Shown here piece by piece: positions 53,624 through 63,018 of a DNA stretch of 64,000 bases; position 1 is the stretch's first letter, and every line of letters begins with the position of its first letter. A program made the translations under genes and the position numbers. The notes under the pieces are model-generated. The model worked only from the letters and a program-made list of their open reading frames with translations. It was not told the DNA's origin and did not search any database. This stretch comes from Sedimenticola sp. (GTDB taxonomy: Bacteria > Pseudomonadota > Gammaproteobacteria > Chromatiales > Chromatiaceae): assembly GCA_011051655.1 (NCBI GenBank), contig DRKS01000008.1, positions 20,629 through 84,628 on the forward strand. Direction: 5' to 3'.

Positions 53624-54670
53624 TCAGTTGTCCGGGATGTCTTCAGGCTGAAGGGTGAATCGCGCCACGTTCCCCCTGGCATGCCGGTTCACGTCATAGG
53701 GCCGACCCTTGACGGTGAGGGTAACCGCCCGGGCATTGCCCAGGATGACGGAATAGGGCGGCTCCCCGCCCAGCACATACCGCTCTCCCATCTGCATGTT
53801 GCCCAGCAGCTTGTAGCTGCCCGTGGCATCGCGGATGTCGGTCCAGCAGGTGGATGAAAATTCAATGACGATGCTGTCCTCAGGGGCCAGCGGCTCGGCG
53901 GCCGGTTCCGCCTCGGTGGCGGCGGTGGCGGGAATCGCCTCTTCCGCTGGCGGTGCTGCCGGCTCCGCGGATGGGGTTTCCGGCGGCTCTTCCGCCGCCC
54001 CGGCGGGCGGCCCCGGCTCATCCGGCGCCGCCGCCACGGTCGTCCCGGCCTCGAGCGGCGCCTCCGTCCTTGCCTCCACGGCCGGCCCGGGCCCTTCCTC
54101 CCTGGGGCCGCGGAAATCCTGCTCCAGCACCAGTTCCCCGGGCAGGACCGGAAGCGATTCCGCCCCGGCGGGCTCGCCGCCAAGGGGGGCTTCGAGTTCG
54201 ACGCTCTCCCCGGCCGGTCCGGCGTCGCCTGCCGGCCATTGGAGATAACCCCGCCACCAGGTGACCACCAGGGCCAGCAGGCTGAAGACGATAAACCAGG
54301 TCACCAGGCGCACCACGGCATGGTTGCTGCGGATCTCCGGCCTGAGAGGGGCTCCCGCCAGCCCGGCCTTGTTGGTTTTTCTGCGCGGCAGGGGGTGGTG
54401 GCGGCCATAGGCCTCGAGGATGGGCTCTTCGGACATGTCCAGAAGGCGCGCATACTTGCGCAGGTAGCCCTGGACGAATACCGGGCCGGGAAGCCGGTCG
54501 CGGGCATCCTGCTCCAAGGCCTCGATGATGCTTTCGCCCAGGTGCAGCGCGGCCGCCACCTCGGCGCGGGGCAGGTTGCGCGCCTCCCGCGCCGCCCGCA
54601 GGCGCTGGCCCACGCTCTCTTCCGGTTGGATTTCAACCTCTGCTTCGTTGCCTGGCGGCAAGGCGCTCAT
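53624..54670 (-). CDS. rodZ: Cytoskeleton protein RodZ
   Basis: The 348-residue protein has a Cro/CI-type helix-turn-helix domain ('[20 protein letters not shown]', residues about 20-90), one membrane segment ('[15 protein letters not shown]'), a long Ala/Pro/Glu-rich linker (about 165-265) and a C-terminal DUF4115 beta domain with '[12 protein letters not shown]'. RodZ links MreB to the elongasome and keeps rod shape. The start overlaps the pilW stop (ATGA). Confidence 0.93.
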   Translation of the reverse strand: MSALPPGNEAEVEIQPEESVGQRLRAAREARNLPRAEVAAALHLGESIIEALEQDARDRLPGPVFVQGYLRKYARLLDMSEEPILEAYGRHHPLPRRKTNKAGLAGAPLRPEIRSNHAVVRLVTWFIVFSLLALVVTWWRGYLQWPAGDAGPAGESVELEAPLGGEPAGAESLPVLPGELVLEQDFRGPREEGPGPAVEARTEAPLEAGTTVAAAPDEPGPPAGAAEEPPETPSAEPAAPPAEEAIPATAATEAEPAAEPLAPEDSIVIEFSSTCWTDIRDATGSYKLLGNMQMGERYVLGGEPPYSVILGNARAVTLTVKGRPYDVNRHARGNVARFTLQPEDIPDN

Positions 54671-55452
54671 TGTCGCTTCGACTCCTCAAACAGGCGCATT
54701 TCCTCAGAATCGGGAAATTCGGCCCTTAATAGTAATTCATAGCTGGCCAGCGTATCCAGATCCCCGAGCTCACGCTCCGTCCGGATACCCAGCCACAGGG
54801 TCTCCGCCGTGTGGGGGGCCACTTCGAGATAACGTTGCAGATAACCCCGGGCGGAGAGATAGTTGGCCTTGTCATAGCTGATGTTCGCCATGCGAAGCAA
54901 GGCCGTGGGAAACCTGGGGTTCAACTGCAGCGCACGCCTGAAATAATCCTCCGCCCGACCCGGATCCCCGGCGCGGCCCGCGCAGATGCCGGCATTGGTC
55001 AACGCCACCTCCGGCGTTTGATAGAGGGGATTGCGCAACGCCTCCTCGAATTGGTCGAGGGCCTCCTTGAACTGCTCTTGGGCGCAGAGAAAGCTGCCAT
55101 AGGCGTTACGGATGTAAGGGTCTTTCGAATCCAGCCGCAGCGCCTGCTCATAGTGTTCCCGGGCCGGCGCCGTCTCCCCCAGGCGTTCGTACAACAGGGC
55201 GATGATGTTGTGGGCCCTGGGGTTTTTGGGGTCCACCTCCAGCCCGCGCTTGGCCTTTTGCAATGCAATATCGAAGTGCCCCTCCCGCATATAGGCGACC
55301 GCCAGCTTTACATACACTTCGCCGGCGCTGGGGGTCTTCGCCTGCCGGCCCAGGGCGCCGGTTTCATCCTCCCCGCGGGTGGCCTGTGGCGTGCAGGCAC
55401 AAAGCAAGGACTGCGCCAGGATCAGAAACAGCATCAGGGTGATTGTTTTCAC
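54667..55452 (-). CDS. pilW: Type IV pilus biogenesis lipoprotein PilW/PilF (TPR)
   Basis: The 261-residue lipoprotein has the lipobox 'SLLCAC' (Cys19) and about six TPR repeats, including '[20 protein letters not shown]' and '[16 protein letters not shown]'. PilW/PilF is the pilotin for PilQ secretin assembly and type IV pilus stability. It sits between rlmN and rodZ as in Pseudomonas. Both neighbours overlap it by four bases. No pilin gene lies in this window. Confidence 0.92.
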   Translation of the reverse strand: MKTITLMLFLILAQSLLCACTPQATRGEDETGALGRQAKTPSAGEVYVKLAVAYMREGHFDIALQKAKRGLEVDPKNPRAHNIIALLYERLGETAPAREHYEQALRLDSKDPYIRNAYGSFLCAQEQFKEALDQFEEALRNPLYQTPEVALTNAGICAGRAGDPGRAEDYFRRALQLNPRFPTALLRMANISYDKANYLSARGYLQRYLEVAPHTAETLWLGIRTERELGDLDTLASYELLLRAEFPDSEEMRLFEESKRQ

Positions 55453-56540
55453 AGTCCGCCTCCTGCAAGCATCCGCCGCCCCGGTTGGCGGCGGCTCCGG
55501 TCATGCACCCTTCCCACCAACTGGCCGCAGGCGGCGTCGATGTCGCTCCCCCGGGTCTTCCGGGTCACCGTGGTCAGGCCGGCCGCCGACAGGATCTCCC
55601 GGAAGCGGTCGATGCGCTCCCTTGGCGAACACCGGTAACCGGCGCTGGGAAAGGGGTTGAAGGGAATCAGGTTGATCTTGGCCGGCACGCCCTGCATCAG
55701 CCTCACCAGTTGGCGCGCCTGCCGGTCGCTGTCGTTCACGCCGTCCAGCATGACGTATTCGAAGGTCACGCGGCGGCGCCTGTCGCCGGCCACGAAACGC
55801 TTGCAGGCCGCCAGCAGTTCGGCGATGGGGTATTTCCGGTTCACCGGCATCAGTTCGTCACGCAACTCGTCCGTGGTCGCATGCAGGGAGACCGCCAGGC
55901 TGACCTCGGAGACCTCCCGCAGCCGGTCCATGGCCGGCACGATGCCGGCGGTGCTGACCGTCACCCGGTATTTGGAGAGGCAGTAGGCCAGATCGTCCAG
56001 CATGATGTCGGTGGCGGCCACCACGTTATCGAAATTGGTGAGGGGCTCACCCATGCCCATCAGCACCACATTGGTGATGGGCTGGCCATCCCCCAGCTCC
56101 TTCATCGCCACCCAGAGCTGCCCGATGATCTCGGCGGCGTCCAGGTTGCGGTTGAAGCCCTGGCGGGCGGTGGAGCAGAAGGCGCAATCCAGCGAACAGC
56201 CCGCCTGGGAAGAGACACAGAGGGTGCCCCGGTCCGCTTCCGGGATGTACACCGTCTCGATCCGGTTGCCGCAACAGAGCTCCAGCAGCCACTTGCGGGT
56301 GCCGTCCGCCGAAAGCTGGTCGCAGACGACAGCCGGCACCCGCACCCCGGCCTGCTCCTTCAGCCTGGCCCGCAGGCCCTTGCCGAGGTCCGTCATCCGG
56401 TCGAAGTCCGTGACCTGGTGCCGGTGTATCCACTTGAGCACCTGGCGGGCGTGAAAGGGTTTCTCGCCCAGCGACCGGAACCAGGCCTCCATGGCCCGGC
56501 GCTCCAGGCCCAGCAGATTTTTTCTCTCCCGAGGCGTCAC
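55449..56540 (-). CDS. rlmN: 23S rRNA/tRNA adenine-C2 methyltransferase RlmN
   Basis: From the GTG start the radical-SAM enzyme is 363 residues. The iron-sulfur motif '[13 protein letters not shown]' and the SAM motif '[13 protein letters not shown]' are present. So is the resolving cysteine near the C terminus ('[12 protein letters not shown]'). It methylates A2503 of 23S rRNA and A37 of some tRNAs. The frame stays open upstream into ndk, but that part is antisense-like in composition. GTG gives the right '[16 protein letters not shown]' opening and a 10-bp gap from ndk. The ribosome binding site is poor. Confidence 0.93.
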   Translation of the reverse strand: MTPRERKNLLGLERRAMEAWFRSLGEKPFHARQVLKWIHRHQVTDFDRMTDLGKGLRARLKEQAGVRVPAVVCDQLSADGTRKWLLELCCGNRIETVYIPEADRGTLCVSSQAGCSLDCAFCSTARQGFNRNLDAAEIIGQLWVAMKELGDGQPITNVVLMGMGEPLTNFDNVVAATDIMLDDLAYCLSKYRVTVSTAGIVPAMDRLREVSEVSLAVSLHATTDELRDELMPVNRKYPIAELLAACKRFVAGDRRRRVTFEYVMLDGVNDSDRQARQLVRLMQGVPAKINLIPFNPFPSAGYRCSPRERIDRFREILSAAGLTTVTRKTRGSDIDAACGQLVGRVHDRSRRQPGRRMLAGGGL

Positions 56541-56550
56541 GGACCAAAGC

Positions 56551-56982
56551 TTAGCGGGTGCGCTCGCAAAGATCATCCTCGGAGAAGAAGTAAGCGATCT
56601 CGGTAGCGGCGGTTTCGGGGGCGTCGGAACCGTGCACCGCGTTCTCATCCAGGGTCTTGGCGAAATCGGCGCGGATGGTGCCGGGGGCGGCCTCGGCCGG
56701 GTTGGTGGCCCCCATGATCTCGCGGTGACGGGCAATGGCGTCCTCGCCTTCCAGGACCTGCACCATCACCGGTCCCGAGATCATGAATTCCACCAGATCA
56801 TTGAAGAACGGGCGCTCCTTGTGCACGGCATAAAACCCTTCCGCCTGCTCGCGGGAAAGCTGCATCATGCGGGCGGCGACAATGCGCAGGCCGGCGCTCT
56901 CGAATCGGCTGTAGATCTTGCCGATGACATTTTTTGCTACGGCGTCCGGCTTGATGATGGACAGGGTGCGTTCAATAGCCAT
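56551..56982 (-). CDS. ndk: Nucleoside diphosphate kinase
   Basis: The 143-residue enzyme has the standard start '[15 protein letters not shown]' and the active-site histidine in '[12 protein letters not shown]'. It balances nucleoside triphosphate pools by transferring the gamma phosphate through a phosphohistidine. The ATG lies about 9 bases from a GGAG ribosome binding site. It opens the ndk-rlmN-pilW-rodZ cluster. The upstream leader contains a candidate promoter and a strong terminator-like hairpin. Confidence 0.96.
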   Translation of the reverse strand: MAIERTLSIIKPDAVAKNVIGKIYSRFESAGLRIVAARMMQLSREQAEGFYAVHKERPFFNDLVEFMISGPVMVQVLEGEDAIARHREIMGATNPAEAAPGTIRADFAKTLDENAVHGSDAPETAATEIAYFFSEDDLCERTR

Positions 56983-57017
56983 TAAAAAAAACTCCAATAA
57001 TCAACGAATAAAAAACA

Positions 57018-57043
57018 ATTGCGCAGCCCGCGGGCTGCGCAAT
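57018..57043 (-). terminator. Terminator-like perfect palindrome in the ndk leader
   Basis: A perfect 26-bp palindrome (arms ATTGCGCAGCCCG) is followed on the minus strand by TTGTTTTTTATT. That is the form of an intrinsic terminator pointing toward ndk. It ends about 36 bp before the ndk ATG, so it would act as an attenuator of ndk or end a small upstream RNA. Confidence 0.7.
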
Positions 57044-57171
57044 GGGAATAAAAACCAGGGCCCCCGGCCTGTCGATTCCGGGCCGCTTTTGGCGGCTTTT
57101 CCGCCGGCTGCGGGCGGGGCTGGCGCGGGATCCGGGCGGGAGCCCGTTTTCTACTTACAAAACGGGGGCTT

Positions 57172-57200
57172 AGTTTACCGTCGGGAAGGAAATGAGGCAA
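57172..57200 (-). promoter_or_regulatory. Candidate sigma-70 promoter for ndk or an upstream RNA
   Basis: On the minus strand TTGCCT and TAAACT are separated by 17 bases (4/6 matches each). Transcription would begin near 57165, giving a structured GC-rich leader of about 180 bases before ndk. Apart from this and the palindrome, the 57000-57300 gap shows no gene. Confidence 0.4.
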
Positions 57201-57301
57201 TCACGGGCGCTGCCGGTTCAGGCATTTTCCAAAACAGGGGGTTTGCCACTGCAAAAGCAGTGATGTTAGGGTATTGTGTTCTTCAATTGACGGACTCTGC
57301 C

Positions 57302-57541
57302 GTGGCACAGAAAAAACCCAAGACAGCCTCATTCGAAGAGGCCCTCAGCGAACTGGAATCCCTGGTGGATACCCTGGAGAAGGGGGACCTCTCCCTGGAA
57401 GACTCCCTTAAATCCTTCGAGCGGGGGGTGGAGCTGACGCGCACCTGCCAGCAGGCGCTGAAAGAGGCCGAGCAGAAGGTTGAAACCCTGAGCGCCAACA
57501 ACCCAGAAGCCGATCTGGAACCGTTCGATAATGAAGGATAA
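57302..57541 (+). CDS. xseB: Exodeoxyribonuclease VII small subunit
   Basis: The 79-residue protein from the GTG start shows the XseB helical-hairpin signature: 'SFEEALSELESLVDTLEKGD' and 'LSLEDSLKSFERGVELTRTC'. It partners the large subunit XseA (not in this window) to degrade single-stranded DNA. The GTG gives the normal length; an upstream ATG would add 13 unrelated residues. Its end overlaps ispA by eleven bases, the usual xseB-ispA coupling. Confidence 0.93.
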   Translation: MAQKKPKTASFEEALSELESLVDTLEKGDLSLEDSLKSFERGVELTRTCQQALKEAEQKVETLSANNPEADLEPFDNEG

Positions 57542-58433
57542 TCCCCCGCTGCAGGAATTCTTGCGGGAGTGCCGGGCCAGGGTTGAACAAGCGCTGGAGC
57601 ATTGGCTTCCTTCCTCCCACACATTGCCGGAACGATTGCACAGCGCCATGCGCTACGCCACCCTTGGCGGCGGCAAGCGTGTTCGCCCGGTGCTCGTGTA
57701 TGCGGCGGGCAGGGCCCTGGGAGGGCCTGTCGACCGGCTCGACGGGCCGGCCTGCGCCGTCGAGCTGATCCACGCCTACTCCCTGGTCCACGATGATCTG
57801 CCCGCCATGGACGACGATGATCTGCGCCGGGGCCGGCCCACCTGCCACAAGAAGTTCGACGAGGCCACCGCCATCCTGGCGGGCGACGCCCTGCAAACCC
57901 TGGCCTTCCAGGTACTGTGCAAGGACGAGGGCCTTCAGGCGGACGCCGAAACCCGCCTGCAAATGATAAAGGCCCTGGCGGTGGCCAGCGGCTCCCGCGG
58001 CATGGCCGGCGGCCAGGCCCTGGACCTGGAGGCCGAAGGCCGGGAACTGGACCTGGCGCAACTGGAAAACCTGCACATCCACAAGACCGGCGCGCTGATA
58101 CGGGCCAGCGTCCAGCTCGGCACCCTGGCGACCCCGGACGCCGACGAGGAGCTGGCGCTCAAGCTCGACCACTACGCCAAGTGCATCGGTCTCGCTTTCC
58201 AGGTCCGCGACGACATCCTGGACGTGGAAGGCGCGACCGAGGTATTGGGCAAGACCCAGGGCAAGGACCAGGCCCAGCGCAAATCGACCTACCCCTCCCT
58301 GCTGGGACTGCAAGGCGCCCGGGAGGCCGCCGGGCAACTCCTCGCCGACGCCCTGGCAAGCCTGGCCGGCATGGACGAAAAGGCCGATCCGCTGCGCTGG
58401 ATCGCAAACTACATCATCGGCCGCAACCACTAG
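57531..58433 (+). CDS. ispA: Farnesyl diphosphate synthase
   Basis: The 300-residue prenyltransferase has both aspartate-rich motifs, 'HDDLPAMDDDDLRRG' (first, about residues 86-100) and 'QVRDDILDVEG' (second), plus 'GGGKRVRPVLVYA'. It condenses isoprenoid C5 units to C15 farnesyl diphosphate for quinones and undecaprenol. In many relatives dxs follows; here folE2 follows instead. Confidence 0.95.
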   Translation: MKDNPPLQEFLRECRARVEQALEHWLPSSHTLPERLHSAMRYATLGGGKRVRPVLVYAAGRALGGPVDRLDGPACAVELIHAYSLVHDDLPAMDDDDLRRGRPTCHKKFDEATAILAGDALQTLAFQVLCKDEGLQADAETRLQMIKALAVASGSRGMAGGQALDLEAEGRELDLAQLENLHIHKTGALIRASVQLGTLATPDADEELALKLDHYAKCIGLAFQVRDDILDVEGATEVLGKTQGKDQAQRKSTYPSLLGLQGAREAAGQLLADALASLAGMDEKADPLRWIANYIIGRNH

Positions 58434-58472
58434 ACCAGGCTGTCCGAAAAGCCTGCATCACAGGACACCCGA

Positions 58473-59276
58473 ATGACCAAGCCCATTGCCGACGTCCAAA
58501 GCCGTGAGGACCGTCGCTGCATCGCCATCAACAAGGTCGGCATCAAAGACATTCGCCACCCCATCCGGGTGAAGGACCGCAGCGAAGGCGAACAACACAC
58601 CATCGCCACCTTCAACATGTATGTGAACCTGCCCCACAACTTCAAGGGCACCCACATGTCCCGCTTCGTGGAGATCCTGAGCGAATACGAAAAGGAGATC
58701 AGCGTCGAATCCTTCAAGGACATCCTGTGCGAAATGACCGAGCGGCTGGAGGCGGAAGCGGGCCACATCGAAGTAAACTTCCCCTACTTCGTCAATAAAA
58801 AGGCCCCCATATCCGGCGTGGCGGCCCTGCTGGATTATGATGTGACCCTGCTCGGTGATGTGGGAAACGGCAAGCCCAACATCTACACCAAGGTCGTCGT
58901 GCCGGTCACCAGCCTGTGCCCCTGCTCCAAACAGATCGCGGACCGCGGCGCCCATAACCAGCGCTCCCACGTCACCGTCCAGGTGCGCACCAAGGGGTTC
59001 GTGTGGATCGAGGAAATCATCGACCTGGTGGAAACCCAGGCCTCCTGCGAACTCTTCGGCCTGCTGAAAAGGCCGGACGAAAAATTCGTGACCGAGCGCG
59101 CCTATGACAATCCGAAATTCGTGGAAGACATGGTGCGGGACGTGGCGGTGGAGCTGAACAGGGACGACCGCATCATCAGCTATGTGGTGGAATCAGAGAA
59201 CTTCGAATCCATCCACAACCACTCGGCCTACGCCTTGATCGAGCGGAACAAGGAAGAAGTAACCCCCAAATACTGA
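58473..59276 (+). CDS. folE2: GTP cyclohydrolase FolE2 (type IB)
   Basis: The 267-residue enzyme shows FolE2 features: '[20 protein letters not shown]', '[20 protein letters not shown]' with the catalytic cysteine, and '[18 protein letters not shown]'. It converts GTP to dihydroneopterin triphosphate, the first step of folate biosynthesis. It can use metals other than zinc, so it often replaces FolE when zinc is scarce. Its stop codon is formed by the first unit of a heptamer repeat array. Confidence 0.95.
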   Translation: MTKPIADVQSREDRRCIAINKVGIKDIRHPIRVKDRSEGEQHTIATFNMYVNLPHNFKGTHMSRFVEILSEYEKEISVESFKDILCEMTERLEAEAGHIEVNFPYFVNKKAPISGVAALLDYDVTLLGDVGNGKPNIYTKVVVPVTSLCPCSKQIADRGAHNQRSHVTVQVRTKGFVWIEEIIDLVETQASCELFGLLKRPDEKFVTERAYDNPKFVEDMVRDVAVELNRDDRIISYVVESENFESIHNHSAYALIERNKEEVTPKY

Positions 59277-59343
59277 AAACTGAGAACTGAGAACTGAGAA
59301 CTGAAAACTGAAAACTGAAAACTGAAAACTGAAAACTGAAAAC
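59274..59343. repeat. Heptamer tandem repeat (NAACTGA family) after folE2
   Basis: Ten perfect-length 7-bp units: one TGAAAAC, three TGAGAAC, then six TGAAAAC. The first unit contains the folE2 stop codon. Rotated, the units are AAACTGA and GAACTGA, the same family as CAACTGA/TAACTGA at bamB. The array fills the gap to the convergent retropepsin-like gene. Confidence 0.95.
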
Positions 59344-59350
59344 CAGGTAT

Positions 59351-60040
59351 TTAGTATTTTGTCCGCAGCACCATGACGTTGCCGCTGTTTTCGATCTGGA
59401 CCCGCTGCAGGAAAGTCATTCCCAGCAATACCTCCCGCGGGCTGGCGCCTTCGACCACGGTGGCGCCCACATTGCGCAGCAGGATATCACCCACCCGGAC
59501 CCGGTCCAGGGTAATCTGGTAACCGCGGGAATATCCCGAGGCGGTGCTGACGCCGATTTTTCTTCCCTTCAGGCGATAGGGAAGCCCCAACCTTTTGGCC
59601 TCCACCTCGCTCATGGCGACCGATGTGGCGCCGGTGTCCACCAGCATATTCACGGTGCGGCCGTTGATGGCGCCCACGGTGGTGAAGCTGCCGGTATGAT
59701 CACGCCAGATCTTCGCCAGCCTGATCTCCGGCTTCCGGTAGCTGCTGCTGACATGGCTCCCGAGCCGGTAGGTTTCCCGTTTTCCATCGACCTCGATGAC
59801 CGCTCCCCTGGTATCCGCCGAAATCAGCAACACCCCCTCCGGGGTGGCCTGCCCCTTGCGCAACAGCCGGTTTTTGCCATCGATCTCCACCATGGCCTTG
59901 TCTGAAAAAAGGGCCACCACCCGCAGTTTCTCAACCGCAAGGGGGGCCTGGGGCCAGCCAAGAACCAACACCACCAGGCCGGCGGCCGCCCAAGGACAAC
60001 GCCGGCGCCGGACAATCACGCTTCTGCGCCTGTAACCCAT
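59351..60040 (-). CDS. Retropepsin-like aspartic protease (TIGR02281-type)
   Basis: From the ATG the product is 229 residues with a basic N terminus and one hydrophobic segment ('AAAGLVVLVLGWPQAPLAV'), so it is probably exported or membrane-anchored. A small beta domain (about 45-115) precedes a retropepsin-like fold with the catalytic 'LVDTGATSVAMSE' and a later flap/strand region 'VLLGMTFLQRVQIE'. The single D-T-G implies a homodimeric enzyme. Targets in bacteria are unknown. A TTG nine codons upstream is an alternative start. Confidence 0.87.
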   Translation of the reverse strand: MGYRRRSVIVRRRRCPWAAAGLVVLVLGWPQAPLAVEKLRVVALFSDKAMVEIDGKNRLLRKGQATPEGVLLISADTRGAVIEVDGKRETYRLGSHVSSSYRKPEIRLAKIWRDHTGSFTTVGAINGRTVNMLVDTGATSVAMSEVEAKRLGLPYRLKGRKIGVSTASGYSRGYQITLDRVRVGDILLRNVGATVVEGASPREVLLGMTFLQRVQIENSGNVMVLRTKY

Positions 60041-60329
60041 CTTTTTCACCCGCCGTTTTGCTCCCAAGACATGGGGTTATCGGCCGGATGGCGGTTTTTT
60101 TCAGCAGCCTCCTGGATGCGAAGACGCCGCAAGGGTAAAACCTGATTAAATTAGTAGGAAATTAATACTTGATTAATTTACTCGGTCTAAATATAGTTGA
60201 CCAAATTTCTCGGTTTTTGGAGCAGAAACGGCCGGACACAAAGATCGATCCGGTTTCCACGGCGGCTGCAAATAACGGACCGCAGCCCAATCAATAAAAC
60301 CAGGGCGTCACCGCCCGAAGGAGGAAAGC

Positions 60330-60422
60330 ATGAACCTTATGACTATCGCAATGCTCGTCCCGCTCATCGCCATTCTGGTCAGCGTCACCCTGATGCTGGT
60401 GAACGGGTGGGATACGGATTGA
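60330..60422 (+). CDS. 30-residue single-span membrane peptide
   Basis: An AAGGAGGAAAGC ribosome binding site, near the ideal, sits immediately before an ATG that opens a 30-codon frame. The peptide begins 'MNLMTIAMLVPLIAILVSV', is hydrophobic through residue 24 and ends in a polar 'NGWDTD' tail, as expected for one membrane helix with the charged C terminus outside. No family is recognised. Being bounded by a strong start signal and a clear stop, it is more than a chance frame, but conservation is untested. Confidence 0.7.
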   Translation: MNLMTIAMLVPLIAILVSVTLMLVNGWDTD

Positions 60423-60464
60423 CACCATCGGACAACCCGAAAAAGTGAGATACAGGGACGTATT

Positions 60465-60932
60465 TCACCATTTGCTGAAGGGGTGCTTCACCAGGCAGAC
60501 GTTGTAATACCTGGGATCACCCGACACCTCCTCCCCCGCCCAGTCCGGCATCTCGAAGGCCTCGTCTTCAGAATCCAGCTCGACCTCGGCCACTACCAGG
60601 CCGTCGTTTTCGCCATGAAATACATCGAGATCCCAGGTGTGGGATCCGCAGGCCACCTTGTAGCGGGTCTTGTCGATAAAGGGCCGCATGGCCAGCTGCT
60701 CCAGCAGATCCTCGGCGTCCTCCACGGGAATCTCATACTCGAACTCACAACGGCGCACCCCAAGGGTGGCGCTCTTGATGTTGAGAAAGGCCCGTCCCGC
60801 CCCCATGCGCACACGCACCGAGGCATTCCCCCGGTTACTCAGGTACCCCTGCTTCAGGCGCGTCTCGGACAGAATATTGCTGCGCCATTTGTCGTTTATC
60901 ACCAGGAACTTACGCTCTATTTCTACAGCCAT
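60465..60932 (-). CDS. CYTH-domain protein (probable inorganic triphosphatase)
   Basis: The 155-residue protein starts 'MAVEIERKFLV', with the ExExK signature, and has the alternating basic/acidic strands of a triphosphate tunnel enzyme ('VRVRMGAGRAFLNIKS', 'FEYEIPVEDAEDLLEQL', 'LVVAEVELDSEDEAF'). Bacterial CYTH proteins of this size usually hydrolyse inorganic triphosphate. It begins three bases after rlmD ends, so it belongs to that operon. Confidence 0.92.
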   Translation of the reverse strand: MAVEIERKFLVINDKWRSNILSETRLKQGYLSNRGNASVRVRMGAGRAFLNIKSATLGVRRCEFEYEIPVEDAEDLLEQLAMRPFIDKTRYKVACGSHTWDLDVFHGENDGLVVAEVELDSEDEAFEMPDWAGEEVSGDPRYYNVCLVKHPFSKW

Positions 60933-60935
60933 GGA

Positions 60936-62267
60936 TTAACTCTTTTCAAACAGGGCGACAGACTCCACGTGGGCGGTGTGGGGAAACATGTCCATCACCC
61001 CGGCGGCGCGCAGTTCATAGCCGTGCTTGTTGACCAGCTCCCCCGCATCCCTGGCCAGGGTGCCGGGATAGCAGGAGATGTAGAGAATACGTTTTATCCC
61101 AAGCCTGGGCAGGTGCTCCAGGACTTCCACGGCACCGGTGCGCGGCGGATCCAGCAGCGCCTTGTCGAAGGACAGGCCCAACCAGGGCTCCTGCACCAAA
61201 GGCTCATAGAGGTTGGCGGTGTAAAAGACGGTGTTGCCAATGCCGTTGGCCCTGGCATTCTCACGGGCCCGCGCCACCAGGCCGGCATCGCCCTCGACGG
61301 CCACTACCTCCGCCGCCCGCCGGGCCAGCGGCAGGGTGAAGTTGCCCAACCCGCAAAACAGCTCCAGCACCCGGTCCTGGGGCGCCGGGTCCAGCATGTC
61401 CACCGCCCGGCGCACCATCAGGCGGTTGATGCCGCTGTTGACCTGGGTGAAATCCGTTGGCAGGAAATGGAACTCCAGGTCGAAATCCGGCAACGCATAG
61501 GTCAGATCGGCCGCCTCGCCCGACAGGGGCCGCACCGTATCCAGCCCGCCCTCCTGGACATAAATGCTGATGTCATGGGTATCGCCAAAGGCCTCCAGCC
61601 TGGTGCAATCATCCCCGGTCAGGCCCTCCAGAACCCGGAATATCAGCACACAGACCTCATCCCCCATAGCCATCTCAATCTGCGGAACCTTATCCCGGAT
61701 GGAAAGCCCCTCGATCAACCCGGCCAGGGGGCCGATCAGCTCACCCACCTTCGGGTGCAGCACTTTGCAGCAGGTGAGATCGGTAATAAAGCTGGAGCCC
61801 CGCTCACGGAAACCCACCAGCACCTTGCCCTTCTTGGTCACATACTTGGCCCCGAGCCGGGCCTTGCGCCGATAACCCCAGTGGTCATCCAGTTCCAGGG
61901 GGGGAAGAATCTCCCCCGGCCGCACCTGGCCGATGTGCTTCAGGGCGTCCAGCAGGGTTTGCTGCTTGTGGCGAAGCTGGGCGGCGGGCGCCAGATGCTG
62001 GAGGCTGCAACCGCCACAAACGCAGAAGTGGGGACAGGCGGGCTCCACCCGTTCCGGCGAAGGCTTTATGACCTCAACAACCTGGCCCTCATCATACTTG
62101 CGCCGCTGCTTCGAATAGGTAAACAGAACCTCTTCCCCCGGCAGCCCGCCATGGATGAACACCGCCTTGCCATCGATATGGGCAACGCCCCGGCCGTCGT
62201 GACCGAGGGATTCGATGGTCGCCGCCACCGGTTCGACGGGCAGCTTCTTTCGCCGGGACCGGCTCAT
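60936..62267 (-). CDS. rlmD: 23S rRNA (uracil-1939-C5)-methyltransferase RlmD
   Basis: The 443-residue enzyme has an N-terminal TRAM domain ('AATIESLGHDGRGVAHIDGK'), an iron-sulfur-binding set 'CPHFCVCGGCSLQHL' and SAM-binding 'ELFCGLGNFTLPLARR'. Catalytic segments are 'DPPRTGAVEVLE' and 'YISCYPGTLARD'. It methylates U1939 of 23S rRNA. The ATG chosen overlaps the ydbL-like stop by four bases and gives a typical 'MSRSRRKKLPVEP' basic start. Confidence 0.94.
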   Translation of the reverse strand: MSRSRRKKLPVEPVAATIESLGHDGRGVAHIDGKAVFIHGGLPGEEVLFTYSKQRRKYDEGQVVEVIKPSPERVEPACPHFCVCGGCSLQHLAPAAQLRHKQQTLLDALKHIGQVRPGEILPPLELDDHWGYRRKARLGAKYVTKKGKVLVGFRERGSSFITDLTCCKVLHPKVGELIGPLAGLIEGLSIRDKVPQIEMAMGDEVCVLIFRVLEGLTGDDCTRLEAFGDTHDISIYVQEGGLDTVRPLSGEAADLTYALPDFDLEFHFLPTDFTQVNSGINRLMVRRAVDMLDPAPQDRVLELFCGLGNFTLPLARRAAEVVAVEGDAGLVARARENARANGIGNTVFYTANLYEPLVQEPWLGLSFDKALLDPPRTGAVEVLEHLPRLGIKRILYISCYPGTLARDAGELVNKHGYELRAAGVMDMFPHTAHVESVALFEKS

Positions 62268-62866
62268 TTGCGTTGCCACTTGCCCCTGGCATCCTGATAC
62301 CACCAGCCTTTGCCCGCCTCGTCGACCCAGATGCCAGCATAGGTGTCGCGCACATTGGGCAGCCATTCCGGGTGGCCGTTGGCCTCGGCAATGGCCCGGT
62401 AAAGGGCGTTGCGGTCAACATTCTCGGCGGTGACCATCTTCTGCACTTTGCTGCGTTCCTTCAGGGGAATGGCGGAGGCGTTGCGTATCTTCACCAGGGC
62501 GTCGCGGGTGAAGCCGATGGCGCCGTTGGCGTAATAGCGCTTCAGGGAGGCATTGCGTTGCTTCATCCGGGCCTGCAGCTTGCGGATCTTCGGGGTGTTG
62601 ACCGTAAAATCAGGCGGCGCGGCCTGGGCTGCCGGGATCAGGAAATCAAGCACCCCTGCCCCCACCCGCACGAGCAGCGGCAACGGACGTTTCAGCGCGG
62701 ATTCCCGGTCCCCTTCGGGCTTCGCGTCCTCCTTGCCCAGGATGTCCTTGACCATCTCCCGCGCCGCCTCCTCCGCCTGGGCGGACGGGAAATAGATATT
62801 GATGGTGACGCAGGCGCCGAGCAGCAGCACCGCGCCGAAAAGCGCGCCTGTTCTGAGTGATTTCAT
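62264..62866 (-). CDS. DUF1318 (YdbL-type) lipoprotein
   Basis: From the ATG after a GGAG ribosome binding site the product is 200 residues. It has a lipobox 'LLLGAC' (Cys17) followed by 'VTINIYFPSAQAEEAAREMV', the hallmark opening of proteobacterial DUF1318 proteins. The C-terminal half has a basic helical stretch ('KIRKLQARMKQRNASLKRYY') and 'GWWYQDARGKWQRK'. It accompanies a YdbH-type protein as in E. coli ydbH-ynbE-ydbL, an envelope phospholipid-transport system. No ynbE-like gene was found between them. Confidence 0.86.
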   Translation of the reverse strand: MKSLRTGALFGAVLLLGACVTINIYFPSAQAEEAAREMVKDILGKEDAKPEGDRESALKRPLPLLVRVGAGVLDFLIPAAQAAPPDFTVNTPKIRKLQARMKQRNASLKRYYANGAIGFTRDALVKIRNASAIPLKERSKVQKMVTAENVDRNALYRAIAEANGHPEWLPNVRDTYAGIWVDEAGKGWWYQDARGKWQRK

Positions 62867-62969
62867 CCCATGTTCTCCTGTAAAAATATTCATGACCCTC
62901 ATCAATGGACTTTCATGCCCGGCGGTTGGTTCAAGCCTCTGGCTGCAATCCCGGAAACGGTGCTTGTTT

Positions 62970-63018
62970 CTTCGCGCCTGAAGGCGCTCCTACGGCAGGG
63001 GCGCCTTCAGGCGCGAAG
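62970..63018. repeat. REP-like inverted pair (BIME-like) between ydbH- and ydbL-type genes
   Basis: A perfect 18-bp inverted repeat (CTTCGCGCCTGAAGGCGC and its complement) is separated by 13 bases. Each arm itself contains the small palindrome GCGCCTTCAGGCGC, and the left arm is flanked by CCGTAGGAG on the minus strand. This form is typical of paired REP elements in gammaproteobacteria. It could end transcription between the two genes. Confidence 0.75.

Noticed and set aside
52302..53651. 449-codon plus-strand frame
   Set aside because: Antisense to hisS; no domain visible.
60483..62297. 604-codon plus-strand frame
   Set aside because: Antisense to rlmD and the CYTH gene, both of which have clear catalytic motifs.
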